Positions 1-7,299 of a stretch of 14,953 nt of DNA are shown in pieces. The stretch is from Paracoccaceae bacterium. GTDB lineage: Bacteria > Pseudomonadota > Alphaproteobacteria > Rhodobacterales > Rhodobacteraceae. Location of the stretch: NCBI GenBank assembly GCA_024644285.1, contig JAHELH010000006.1:9472-24424 (forward strand), read 5' to 3'. Position numbers and translations under genes: made by a program. Numbering within the stretch: the stretch's first letter is position 1; every line of letters begins with the position of its first letter. Below the pieces are notes generated by a model. That model was not told the DNA's origin, ran no database searches, and saw only the letters and a program-made list of their open reading frames with translations.

Positions 1-1565
<1,565 letters not shown>

Positions 1566-1679
1566 GACGTCCTGTCGATGGTTGTCGAGCTGCTCTTTTC
1601 AGCTGAACAATCGCAGATGAAGAATCGGTGAACAAGCCCCGGGTCGACCGGTGACTGCGAGGCGTCGAATTCAGGCCGC

Positions 1680-1967
1680 TTAGTAGAACACCGCCGCGTT
1701 GTTGATCAGGATGATGCGCAGCGCGTACACGCCGATCAGGGCCACCAGCGGCGCCAGGTCCAAGCCGCCCATCGGTGGCAGAAAGCGCCGGATCGGCGCA
1801 TAAAGTGGCTCGAGCAGGCCATTCAGACCATGCCAAAGCTGCGCAACGATCGGCTGACGCAGGTTCAAGACCTGGAAGCTGATCAGCCACGACATGATGA
1901 TGTGCGCGATCATGATGAACCACACCACGTCGAGCAGCAGCATCAGGATTTGAAACAACGAGGTCAT
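1680..1967 (-). CDS. YggT family integral membrane protein
   Basis: This 95-residue hydrophobic protein has two membrane stretches (about residues 4-32 and 68-90). They are separated by the family-typical segment LLEPLYAPIRRFLPPMGGLD, which contains the characteristic P-x-R-x-x-x-P pattern. YggT-family (DUF3-type) proteins are about 95-190 residues. Some lie near cell-division or ion-homeostasis genes, but their biochemical role is not established. I chose the ATG at 1967 because a GGAG lies 10 nt upstream and the family starts at this Leu/Phe-rich helix; an in-frame ATG at 2003 would add 12 non-homologous residues. The gene lies upstream of recQ on the same strand with a 114-bp gap and diverges from the thioesterase gene. 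The family call is confident; the function is unknown. Confidence 0.88.
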   Translation of the reverse strand: MTSLFQILMLLLDVVWFIMIAHIIMSWLISFQVLNLRQPIVAQLWHGLNGLLEPLYAPIRRFLPPMGGLDLAPLVALIGVYALRIILINNAAVFY

Positions 1968-2096
1968 CGGTGCGGCACTCCGGTCTTCTGCGACGCCCGT
2001 CACCTAAGCCGACGGCTGGCCAAGGACAATACCGCAACGTCACGGATTGACCTGCCGCATCCGACGGCAAGGATGACGTCAAACACGGAGTTCGAA

Positions 2097-2639
2097 ATGT
2101 ATCCCTTCGTCCGGATGGCCTATCAGCTGGCCATCACAAGCAAACTGCCACCCTTGCCGCTGACCGGGACCCATGTGTCGCGCCACCGCTGCTGGCCCTG
2201 GGACATCGACATGTGGATGGAACTCAACAATGGCCGCACCCTGACGTTGCTTGATCTCGGACGCATTCCATTGGCGCGCCGGACCGGTCTGATCTCTGCC
2301 TTGCACCGCAATCGCTGGGGCCTGACCATGGCGGGCGTGTCGGTGCGCTGGCGCCAGCGCATTCGTGTCTTCGAAGTCGTCGAAACACACAGCCGCTGCG
2401 TTGGGTGGGACGACAGGTTCATCTACATTGAGCAATCCATGTGGAAGCTGGACGGCACCTGCGCCAACCACGCGCTATACCGTTCGGCGGTCACCTCTCG
2501 CCACGGCATAGTTCCGACCGAAAAGGTGATGCGCGCGCTGAAACTGGACGCGTCCAGCCCGGCACTGCCGGCCTGGGTGCGGGCTTGGATCGACGCGGAT
2601 GCCATACGCAACTGGCCGCCAGAGCGGGCTGTCGCCTGA
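2097..2639 (+). CDS. Acyl-CoA thioesterase-like (4HBT/THEM6-type hot-dog) protein
   Basis: This is a 180-residue protein resembling single hot-dog-fold thioesterases of the 4HBT_2/THEM6 type. It has the segment PWDIDMWMELNNGRTLTLLD (residues 34-53), in which the D-x-D-x-x-x-E-L-N-N-G pattern matches the usual catalytic or substrate-facing helix and the start of the next strand. It continues with alternating strands (VSVRWRQRIRVFEVVETHSR, WDDRFIYIEQSMWK), as in that fold. The expected reaction is hydrolysis of an acyl-CoA or related thioester, but the substrate cannot be read from the sequence. The start at 2097 has GGAG at 2087-2090, 6 nt upstream, and opens directly into the homologous region. 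The gene diverges from the yggT-type gene, with 129 bp between the starts. It is followed by the MFS permease gene after 71 bp, so co-transcription is possible. Confidence 0.8.
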   Translation: MYPFVRMAYQLAITSKLPPLPLTGTHVSRHRCWPWDIDMWMELNNGRTLTLLDLGRIPLARRTGLISALHRNRWGLTMAGVSVRWRQRIRVFEVVETHSRCVGWDDRFIYIEQSMWKLDGTCANHALYRSAVTSRHGIVPTEKVMRALKLDASSPALPAWVRAWIDADAIRNWPPERAVA

Positions 2640-2652
2640 CCGGCTAGCCGGT
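2639..2652. repeat. 14-bp perfect palindrome at the thioesterase stop codon
   Basis: ACCGGCTAGCCGGT reads identically on both strands and begins on the last base of the thioesterase stop codon. As RNA it could form a 5-bp stem with a CTAG loop. No T-tract follows, so it is not an intrinsic terminator. It could be an operator for the downstream MFS gene or a processing/stability hairpin. The symmetry is directly visible; any function is a guess. Confidence 0.5.
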
Positions 2653-2710
2653 TGCGCGCGGCGTGCTTTGGCTGTCATATCCCCGCGGGTGGTGTTGGGG
2701 AGCCAGAACC

Positions 2711-4105
2711 ATGGCCGTGATCTCGGCACGCAAGCGGATCTGGGGCTGGATGATGTTCGACTGGGCCAGCCAGCCATACAACACGCTGCTTCTGACGTTC
2801 ATCTTTGGTCCCTACTTCGCCGAAATCGTCATTGCCCGGCAAATGAGCGAGGGCATCCCGTTGGAAATCGCGCGGGCCCAAGCACAGGCCTGGTGGGGTT
2901 ATGGCCTGACGACGGCTGGCGTCCTGATTGCCCTGCTGGCGCCGGCTCTCGGGGCGATCGCCGACAGCACCGGGCGCCGCATGCCGTGGATCTGGGTGTT
3001 TTCTCTGGCCTACGTCACCGGGGCTTTCGGGTTGTGGTATTCCGACCCCGGCGGGTTCAGCATCGTTTCGATCCTGTTCTTCTTCGGCCTCGGGCTGATC
3101 GGCATGGAATTCGCGACAATTTTCACGAACGCCATGCTGCCGGATTTGGGAGCGTACGACGAGATCGGCGCGATCTCGGGTTCCGGCTGGGCCTGGGGCT
3201 ATGTCGGCGGCGTCCTCGCGCTGGCCCTGATGCTGCTGTTCTTCGCCGAGAACGCGCAAGGCGTCACATTTGTGGGGATCGACCCGGTGTTGGGCCTCGA
3301 TCCGTCATCGCGCGAAGGCACCCGGTCGGTCGGCCCGTTCACGGCCCTATGGTATGTCTTGTTCATGATCCCCTTCTTCCTTTGGGTGAAGGAACCGCGC
3401 GCCGATATCCGCCCCGGCCTGCCCATTGCGCAAGGTCTCGCGGGGTTGTGGCGCACTTTGCGTTCGCTGCCAAAAAACGTCTCTATGTCGGCCTACCTCG
3501 GTTCGTCGATGTTCTACCGGGATGCGCTGAACGGCATGTACACGTTCGGCGGCATCTACGCGCTGGGCATGCTGGGCTGGACCGTGGTCGATATCGGCAT
3601 CTTCGGCATCATGGCGGCGATCACCGGGGCGCTTTTCGCCTGGATAGGCGGCAAGGCGGACCGGAGGTTCGGTCCGAAACCGGTCATCCTGACTTGCATC
3701 CTCGTGCTGATTGCCGTCGCAATGGTCATCATAACCGTCACCCAGACTTCTGTCCTGGGGCTCGACGTTTCGCCCGGCTCTGCTTTGCCCGACATCACGT
3801 TCTACATCTGCGGCGGGCTGATCGGCGCGGCGGGCGGTGCGCTGCAATCGGCCAGCCGCACGATGATGGTGCGCCAGGCCAACCGCGAGCGGATGACCGA
3901 GTCCTTCGGTCTTTACGCGCTTGCCGGCAAAGCCACGACATTTCTCGCGCCGATGGCCATCGCCATCACCACCGACCTGACAGGCAGTCAGAGACTTGGA
4001 ATCACACCGCTGATTGTGCTTTTTACTCTCGGTCTGATCCTGCTAGTCTGGGTCAAACCAGATGGAGAGAACGCCCCCCAATGCTCCGTTCCAGCGCAGC
4101 CATAG
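2711..4105 (+). CDS. MFS transporter, UMF1/Atg22-like permease
   Basis: This is a 464-residue polytopic membrane protein with about 12 hydrophobic segments. It carries the hallmark N-terminus of the UMF1 (unknown major facilitator 1, Atg22-like) family: WGWMMFDWASQPYNTLLLTF at residues 11-30. It also has an MFS motif A-like GAIADSTGRRMPW (81-93), a second-half GGKADRRFGPKP (313-323) and a signature near 380-413, SASRTMMVRQ followed by ESFGLYALAGKATTFLAP. Family members are inner-membrane secondary transporters; fungal Atg22 exports amino acids from the vacuole, but bacterial substrates are mostly unknown. I chose the ATG at 2711 because GGGGAG lies 8 nt upstream. The last 25 bp overlap the start of mepA, which points to translational coupling. 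Confidence 0.9.
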   Translation: MAVISARKRIWGWMMFDWASQPYNTLLLTFIFGPYFAEIVIARQMSEGIPLEIARAQAQAWWGYGLTTAGVLIALLAPALGAIADSTGRRMPWIWVFSLAYVTGAFGLWYSDPGGFSIVSILFFFGLGLIGMEFATIFTNAMLPDLGAYDEIGAISGSGWAWGYVGGVLALALMLLFFAENAQGVTFVGIDPVLGLDPSSREGTRSVGPFTALWYVLFMIPFFLWVKEPRADIRPGLPIAQGLAGLWRTLRSLPKNVSMSAYLGSSMFYRDALNGMYTFGGIYALGMLGWTVVDIGIFGIMAAITGALFAWIGGKADRRFGPKPVILTCILVLIAVAMVIITVTQTSVLGLDVSPGSALPDITFYICGGLIGAAGGALQSASRTMMVRQANRERMTESFGLYALAGKATTFLAPMAIAITTDLTGSQRLGITPLIVLFTLGLILLVWVKPDGENAPQCSVPAQP

Positions 4106-5022
4106 CCCTCAGCCTCGTCCTTGCAGCCTGCGGCACAGAACGAGACACACCAGCCGCAACCGAGAGTACGGCGCCAGTGCAATCTGCCTCGGTGACCTTC
4201 GCAACGGCGAATTTCGACCCCAACGCGCTGGCGAAGCGGATATTCGGCGGGATCAAAGCCGGCTCCGCTCAGGCCCCGGCAGCATTTGGCGGCTATGCCA
4301 AGGGATGCCTGGCCGGCGCCGAGCAATTGCCAGAGACCGGGCCAACCTGGCAAGCGATGCGGCTTTCGCGCAACCGCAACTGGGCACATCCCGAAACCAT
4401 TGCCTTCGTCAAGCGGCTCTCGCGCTTTGCCGCAACCCAGCCAGGCTGGAACGGCCTGTATATCGGTGACATGAGTCAGCCGCGCGGCGGTCCGATGCTT
4501 TCGGGGCACAGCTCGCATCAGATTGGCCTCGACGCCGACATCTGGATGCTGCCCGCGTCGAACCTGAACCTCAGCGTCAGCGAACGCGAGAATATCAGTT
4601 CGATCTCGCTGCGCCGCGCGAAGGGCGCCTATACGAATGACAACTGGACCCAGGCGCATTTCAACATCCTCAAGGCGGCCGCCAGCGATCCCGCGGTTGC
4701 CCGGATCTTCGTGTTCCCCGGCGCCAAGGTGCGGATGTGCAAAGAGGCCACCGGCGACCGGTCCTGGCTACGCAAGATCAGGCCCTGGTACGGGCATCAC
4801 TACCATTTTCACGTCCGGCTTTCCTGCCCGAAGGGCCTCAGCGGCTGCGCGGACCAGTCTCCGCCGCCCGCCGGCGACGGTTGTGCCGACGCGCAGCAAT
4901 GGGTGAACAACATCCTCAATCCGCCGCCGCCAGACCCCAACGCGCCGAAGCCAAAACCACGCCGCGAATACGTGCTGGCCGATCTGCCCAGGCAATGCGC
5001 GCAAGTCTTGTCCTCGCGCTGA
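4081..5022 (+). CDS. mepA: Penicillin-insensitive murein endopeptidase MepA, predicted lipoprotein
   Basis: This is an LAS-type zinc metallopeptidase (M74 family) that cleaves D-alanyl-meso-diaminopimelate cross-links in peptidoglycan. Of its 313 residues, the N-terminus carries a lipobox (LAAC, Cys17), so the enzyme is probably lipid-anchored in the envelope, unlike soluble periplasmic E. coli MepA. The core has GHSSHQIGLDADIWM (residues 142-156) and GHHYHFHVR (238-246). By alignment to E. coli MepA the zinc ligands are His146, Asp153 and His244, with His143 and His242 also conserved. The C-terminus (about 258-300) is a Pro-rich tail longer than in E. coli. The gene overlaps the UMF1 permease by 25 bp upstream and the phytase-like gene by 28 bp downstream. 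A GGAG lies 13 nt before the ATG, which is rather distant. Confidence 0.95.
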   Translation: MLRSSAAIALSLVLAACGTERDTPAATESTAPVQSASVTFATANFDPNALAKRIFGGIKAGSAQAPAAFGGYAKGCLAGAEQLPETGPTWQAMRLSRNRNWAHPETIAFVKRLSRFAATQPGWNGLYIGDMSQPRGGPMLSGHSSHQIGLDADIWMLPASNLNLSVSERENISSISLRRAKGAYTNDNWTQAHFNILKAAASDPAVARIFVFPGAKVRMCKEATGDRSWLRKIRPWYGHHYHFHVRLSCPKGLSGCADQSPPPAGDGCADAQQWVNNILNPPPPDPNAPKPKPRREYVLADLPRQCAQVLSSR

Positions 5023-5885
5023 TCGCGGCCATTGCTGTTTCCGCGGAAACAGCTGGCGCGGACAGTGCTGCGCGGGCCGAATATCTGGGAAGCTATGACT
5101 GGTCGCTTTCGGGCCCGAAATTCGGCGGGTTTTCCGGCCTGGAAGTCTCGGACGACGGCCTGCGGTTCACCGCGATCAGCGACCGGGGCGCAATTGTCGA
5201 GGGAAGTTTCTTTCGCCACGACGACAAGATCGTTGGTGTCCGCGCGGGCCCGATCCACGCGCTGAAGAACACCGAAGGCCGGCGCGTCGGTTCGCCCGAA
5301 AGCGACGCCGAAGGACTGGCAATCCGTGCCGATGGCCGGATTTTTATCTCGTTCGAGGGCATGCATCGGGTCTGGACATACCGCGATTCGCTCTCAGAGG
5401 CCGCGTGGCTGCCGCGGCCGCCCGCCTTTGCGAAGATGCAAATGAATTCGTCCCTCGAGGCTCTGGCCATCGGGCCGGACGGTGCGCTTTACACCCTGCC
5501 CGAGCGCTCTGGGCGCCTGACCCGCCCGTTCCCGGTCTATCGCTACCTTGGCGGCGCGTGGACACAGCCCTTCACTATTCCCAGGCGCGGTGAATACCTG
5601 CCCGTCGGTGCCGATTTCGGACCGGATGGGCGGCTGTATTTGCTGGAACGCGGTTTCAGCGGGATATTCGGCTTTCAGACGCGGGTTCGGTCCTTTCAGG
5701 TGCGCGCGGATCGCGTGAGCGACGAACGGGTCGAATTGGAAACGTCATTGGGCACGCACGACAATCTGGAGGGCATCGCAGTCTGGCGCGATGCGCGCGG
5801 CGATATCCGGCTCACGATGGTGTCCGACGACAATTTCCGCGCGTTCCAGACCACCGAGTTCGTCGAATACCGTCTGAACCGCTGA
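4995..5885 (+). CDS. Secreted esterase-like phytase-domain protein
   Basis: This 296-residue protein has an N-terminal signal sequence (hydrophobic residues 4-16, Ala-rich cleavage region about 17-23). A beta-propeller-like domain of the 'esterase-like activity of phytase' family (PF13449 type) follows. Repeated blade motifs are visible: GGFSGLEVSDDGLRFTAISD (44-63), SDAEGLAIRADGRIFISFEG (103-122), NSSLEALAIGPDGALYTLPE, GADFGPDGRLYLLER and HDNLEGIAVWRD. These carry recurrent S/D-x-x-x-E-G/A-L and D-G-R/A-L/I-Y patterns. Family members may hydrolyse phosphate or other esters, but catalysis is not demonstrated for most, so no substrate is claimed. The ATG at 4995 lies inside the mepA 3' end (28-bp overlap) and has only a weak AGG upstream, which suggests translation depends on mepA. 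Confidence 0.8.
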   Translation: MRASLVLALIAAIAVSAETAGADSAARAEYLGSYDWSLSGPKFGGFSGLEVSDDGLRFTAISDRGAIVEGSFFRHDDKIVGVRAGPIHALKNTEGRRVGSPESDAEGLAIRADGRIFISFEGMHRVWTYRDSLSEAAWLPRPPAFAKMQMNSSLEALAIGPDGALYTLPERSGRLTRPFPVYRYLGGAWTQPFTIPRRGEYLPVGADFGPDGRLYLLERGFSGIFGFQTRVRSFQVRADRVSDERVELETSLGTHDNLEGIAVWRDARGDIRLTMVSDDNFRAFQTTEFVEYRLNR

Positions 5886-5893
5886 CTTGCAGC

Positions 5894-5939
5894 CTTGGCC
5901 GGTCTCGGCTACGGGACGCTGTCGCTTCGCGCGGCCAAG
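5894..5939 (+). promoter_or_regulatory. Hairpin competing with the preQ1 aptamer P1 stem
   Basis: CTTGGCCG (5894-5901) pairs perfectly with CGGCCAAG (5932-5939). Between them GTCTC and GGGAC can form an inner 5-bp stem (one G-U) with a GGCTAC loop. The 3' arm contains CAAG (5936-5939), the 5' strand of riboswitch stem P1, so this hairpin and the aptamer cannot both form fully. There is no T-tract, so it is not a terminator. The pairing is visible; the switching role is inferred. Confidence 0.5.
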
Positions 5940-5963
5940 TCTCCGCAACCTTGCAAAAAACGG
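5936..5963 (+). promoter_or_regulatory. preQ1-I riboswitch aptamer (yhhQ leader)
   Basis: The sequence can be laid out exactly as a preQ1-I H-type pseudoknot: P1 5' CAAG (5936-5939), L1 UCU, P2 5' CCG (5943-5945), L2 CAAC (5946-5949), P1 3' CUUG (5950-5953), L3 C plus six A, P2 3' CGG (5961-5963). The ligand-contacting positions of the known aptamers are all present: U directly after P1 5' (5940), C directly before P1 3' (5949), A directly before P2 3' (5960), and the G-C pair 5945-5961. The 4-nt L2 matches the Thermoanaerobacter tengcongensis aptamer (UAAC there). P2 3' overlaps the only SD-like GGAA (5962-5965), 7 nt before the yhhQ ATG, so ligand binding should hide the ribosome site. P1 is 4 rather than 5 bp. 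Confidence 0.75.
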
Positions 5964-5972
5964 AATTCACCA

Positions 5973-6593
5973 ATGGCACGTTTTCTTCCCGGCGTCCTTG
6001 CGATGGCCATTGTCGTTGTGGCCTCGAACATCCTGGTCCAATTCCTTTTTGGCAACTGGCTGACCTGGGGCGCCTTCACCTACCCTTTCGCGTTCCTGGT
6101 GACGGACATCATGAACCGCCTTTACGGACCGGCGCTTGCGCGGCGGGTGGTTTTTGCCGGCTTCCTGGTCGGGGTGTTGTGCTCTCTTGTCGGCACGCAG
6201 ATATACGGCGAGTTCGGGCCACTGGTGACGTGGCGCATCGCCCTCGGATCCGGAACGGCCTTCCTAACGGCGCAGCTTCTCGACGTCGCGATCTTTGACC
6301 GCCTGCGGTTTGGCAAGTGGTGGCGGGCGCCTCTGACTTCCACTTTCGTAGGTTCGACGGTCGACACCATTCTCTTCTTCTCGATCGCCTTCGCTGGCTT
6401 CCTCACCTTTCTGGAACCCGGAAACGACGTCACCTGGGCAAACGAACCCCTGCCGCTTCTTGGAATGGGGCCGACCGTGCCGTTTTGGGTGTCGCTCGCG
6501 GTGGCCGACTGGATGGTAAAGCTGGCGCTGTCGGTTGTGGCGCTTTTGCCATTCCGACTCATTGTCCGGAAATTGACCGCACGTGTTGCGTAA
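5973..6593 (+). CDS. yhhQ: Queuosine precursor transporter (VUT family, YhhQ-like)
   Basis: This is a 206-residue inner-membrane protein with about six hydrophobic segments, close to the 221 residues of E. coli YhhQ. Family features are TYPFAFLVTDIMNRLYGP (residues 36-53), the GSGTAFLTAQLLDVAIFDRL region (92-111) and the WWRAPLTSTFVGSTVDTILF region (116-135), in which conserved Asp and Gln residues lie within membrane helices. YhhQ imports 7-deazaguanine precursors (preQ0/preQ1) used to make queuosine at the tRNA wobble position. The ATG at 5973 has a weak GGAA 7 nt upstream that overlaps the riboswitch pseudoknot, which fits ligand-repressed translation. The gene follows the phytase-like gene after 87 bp, and that gap is filled by the regulatory leader. 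The leader independently supports the functional call. Confidence 0.92.
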   Translation: MARFLPGVLAMAIVVVASNILVQFLFGNWLTWGAFTYPFAFLVTDIMNRLYGPALARRVVFAGFLVGVLCSLVGTQIYGEFGPLVTWRIALGSGTAFLTAQLLDVAIFDRLRFGKWWRAPLTSTFVGSTVDTILFFSIAFAGFLTFLEPGNDVTWANEPLPLLGMGPTVPFWVSLAVADWMVKLALSVVALLPFRLIVRKLTARVA

Positions 6594-6599
6594 AAAGAT

Positions 6600-6628
6600 T
6601 TGACAGACACAAAATCTGTGGCAGGCTT
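6600..6628 (+). promoter_or_regulatory. Candidate promoter for the arfB leader transcript
   Basis: A perfect TTGACA -35 box lies at 6600-6605, seven bases after the yhhQ stop. The -10 region 17 bp on (6623-6628, AGGCTT) is poor, although alphaproteobacterial -10 boxes are often degenerate. An inverted repeat ACAGA (6603-6607) / TCTGT (6615-6619) overlaps the -35 box and could be an operator. Initiation would fall near 6635, just upstream of the strong ribosome-binding site. Confidence 0.35.
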
Positions 6629-6646
6629 CGATCAACTGCAACAACT

Positions 6647-6663
6647 GAAAGGAGGTGATCCAG
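6647..6663 (+). promoter_or_regulatory. Extended Shine-Dalgarno with 17-nt complementarity to the 16S 3' end
   Basis: GAAAGGAGGTGATCCAG is the exact reverse complement of the usual alphaproteobacterial 16S 3' terminus (CTGGATCACCTCCTTTC). Its GGAGG core (6651-6655) ends 7 nt before a GTG codon whose first base is the last matching base. Natural SD sequences usually pair over 4-8 nt, so this is unusually long. It sets the start of the short ORF at 6663. Confidence 0.75.
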
Positions 6664-6719
6664 TGTCGAGAGTGATATTGGAGAAAGGTGTCGGAACAGT
6701 CGGAGGGCGCATCGCCTGA
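6663..6719 (+). CDS. Putative 18-residue leader peptide upstream of arfB
   Basis: A GTG-initiated ORF encodes MSRVILEKGVGTVGGRIA and then TGA. Support is its placement behind an exceptionally strong ribosome-binding site with 7-nt spacing, and the hairpins that start 7 nt after its stop. It contains internal SD-like purine runs (GGAG at 6680-6683, GGAGGG at 6702-6707) that could slow ribosomes. I do not recognise the peptide, and it has no run of a single regulatory amino acid. It could be a real leader peptide, a small protein in its own right, or a non-productive ribosome-loading site. The ORF and SD are visible; translation and function are inferred. Confidence 0.45.
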   Translation: MSRVILEKGVGTVGGRIA

Positions 6720-6726
6720 GGGCAGT

Positions 6727-6773
6727 CCCAAAGGCGGAACACTTCCGATTGGGCTCCAGGCTCTAACTGGCCC
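6727..6773 (+). promoter_or_regulatory. Two mutually exclusive hairpins in the arfB leader
   Basis: Hairpin 1 pairs CCCAA (6727-6731) with TTGGG (6749-6753) around an inner CGGAA/TTCCG stem (6735-6739 with 6743-6747, loop CAC). Hairpin 2 pairs GGG (6751-6753) with CCC (6771-6773) and CCAG (6756-6759) with CTGG (6767-6770). Both use GGG 6751-6753, so they compete. GGCCC (6769-6773) can also pair with GGGCC (6793-6797) of the terminator's 5' arm, a possible antiterminator. Confidence 0.5.
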
Positions 6774-6790
6774 ATCTCCGAAAACACTTG

Positions 6791-6820
6791 AAGGGCCGTC
6801 CGCATCGGGCGGCCCTTTTT
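6791..6820 (+). terminator. Strong intrinsic terminator between the short ORF and arfB
   Basis: AGGGCCGTCCG (6792-6802) pairs with CGGGCGGCCCT (6806-6816) over 11 bp with one G-U pair and a 3-nt loop. The hairpin runs straight into TTTTT (6816-6820). It ends 59 bp before the arfB start, so it either ends the yhhQ/leader transcript or attenuates arfB. Confidence 0.9.
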
Positions 6821-6879
6821 GCTTCGTCCATGGACGCGCTAGACTTCGAAACCTCTGAAGCCCTTTGGCGGGACACATG

Positions 6880-7299
6880 ATGCAGATTACAGACCGCATT
6901 GCCATCGAGGACTGGGAGCTGACGGAGCAGTTCGTGCGCGCCTCTGGACCCGGGGGGCAAAACGTCAACAAGGTCGCCACCGCGGTCGAGCTGCGGTTCG
7001 AGGCGGCGCGGTCGCCGAACCTTCCCGACCCGGTGAAATCACGCCTGCGGCGGCTGGCGGGGCGGCGATGGACCAAGGACGGCGCCTTGGTGCTGCAGGT
7101 GGATGAAACGCGCAGCCAGTCCCGCAACCGCGAGATCGCGCGCCAGCGGTTGGCCGAACTGATCCGCGCCGCGGCCGAAAGGCCCAAACGGCGCATTCCG
7201 ACACGCCCGACACTGGGCTCGAAGAAGCGGCGGCTCAGCGCCAAGAAGGCCCGCGGCACCGTCAAGGCGCTGCGGGGTCGTGTCGAGGGTGAGGACTAG
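6880..7299 (+). CDS. arfB: Peptidyl-tRNA hydrolase ArfB (YaeJ/ICT1-type ribosome rescue factor)
   Basis: This is a release-factor-like protein that frees ribosomes stalled on mRNAs without a stop codon by hydrolysing the peptidyl-tRNA in the P site. Its 139 residues match the 140 of E. coli ArfB. The catalytic GGQ motif is at residues 25-27 within ASGPGGQNVNKVATAVELRF, and VDETRSQSRNREIARQRL corresponds to the conserved core helix region. The basic C-terminal tail (RPTRPTLGSKKRRLSAKKAR and on) is the segment that enters the empty mRNA channel. Two tandem ATGs exist; I prefer 6880 because GGGA lies 6 nt upstream, against 3 nt for 6877. A TTG at 6865 is less likely. A terminator and structured leader precede it. 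It is convergent with the VanZ-like gene, and the two stop codons overlap. Confidence 0.95.
   Translation: MQITDRIAIEDWELTEQFVRASGPGGQNVNKVATAVELRFEAARSPNLPDPVKSRLRRLAGRRWTKDGALVLQVDETRSQSRNREIARQRLAELIRAAAERPKRRIPTRPTLGSKKRRLSAKKARGTVKALRGRVEGED

Noticed and set aside
3347..3847. Minus-strand open frame opposite the UMF1 permease
   Set aside because: The translation is low-complexity Arg/Asp/His-rich and lies wholly within a clear membrane transporter gene on the other strand; no SD and no family.
5894..5939. Intrinsic terminator after the phytase-like gene
   Set aside because: The hairpin is strong but is followed by TCTCCGCAACC rather than a T-tract. A role in folding against the preQ1 aptamer fits better.
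6640..6680. Fragment of a 16S rRNA gene on the minus strand
   Set aside because: The match to the 16S 3' end stops after 17 nt on both sides and is placed exactly as an SD before a GTG, so an extended ribosome-binding site is more likely than an rRNA remnant.
6636..6820. tmRNA (ssrA) or another known structural RNA upstream of arfB
   Set aside because: No tRNA-like ends, no recognisable tag sequence and no known fold was identified. The hairpins fit a leader or an unclassified small RNA instead.
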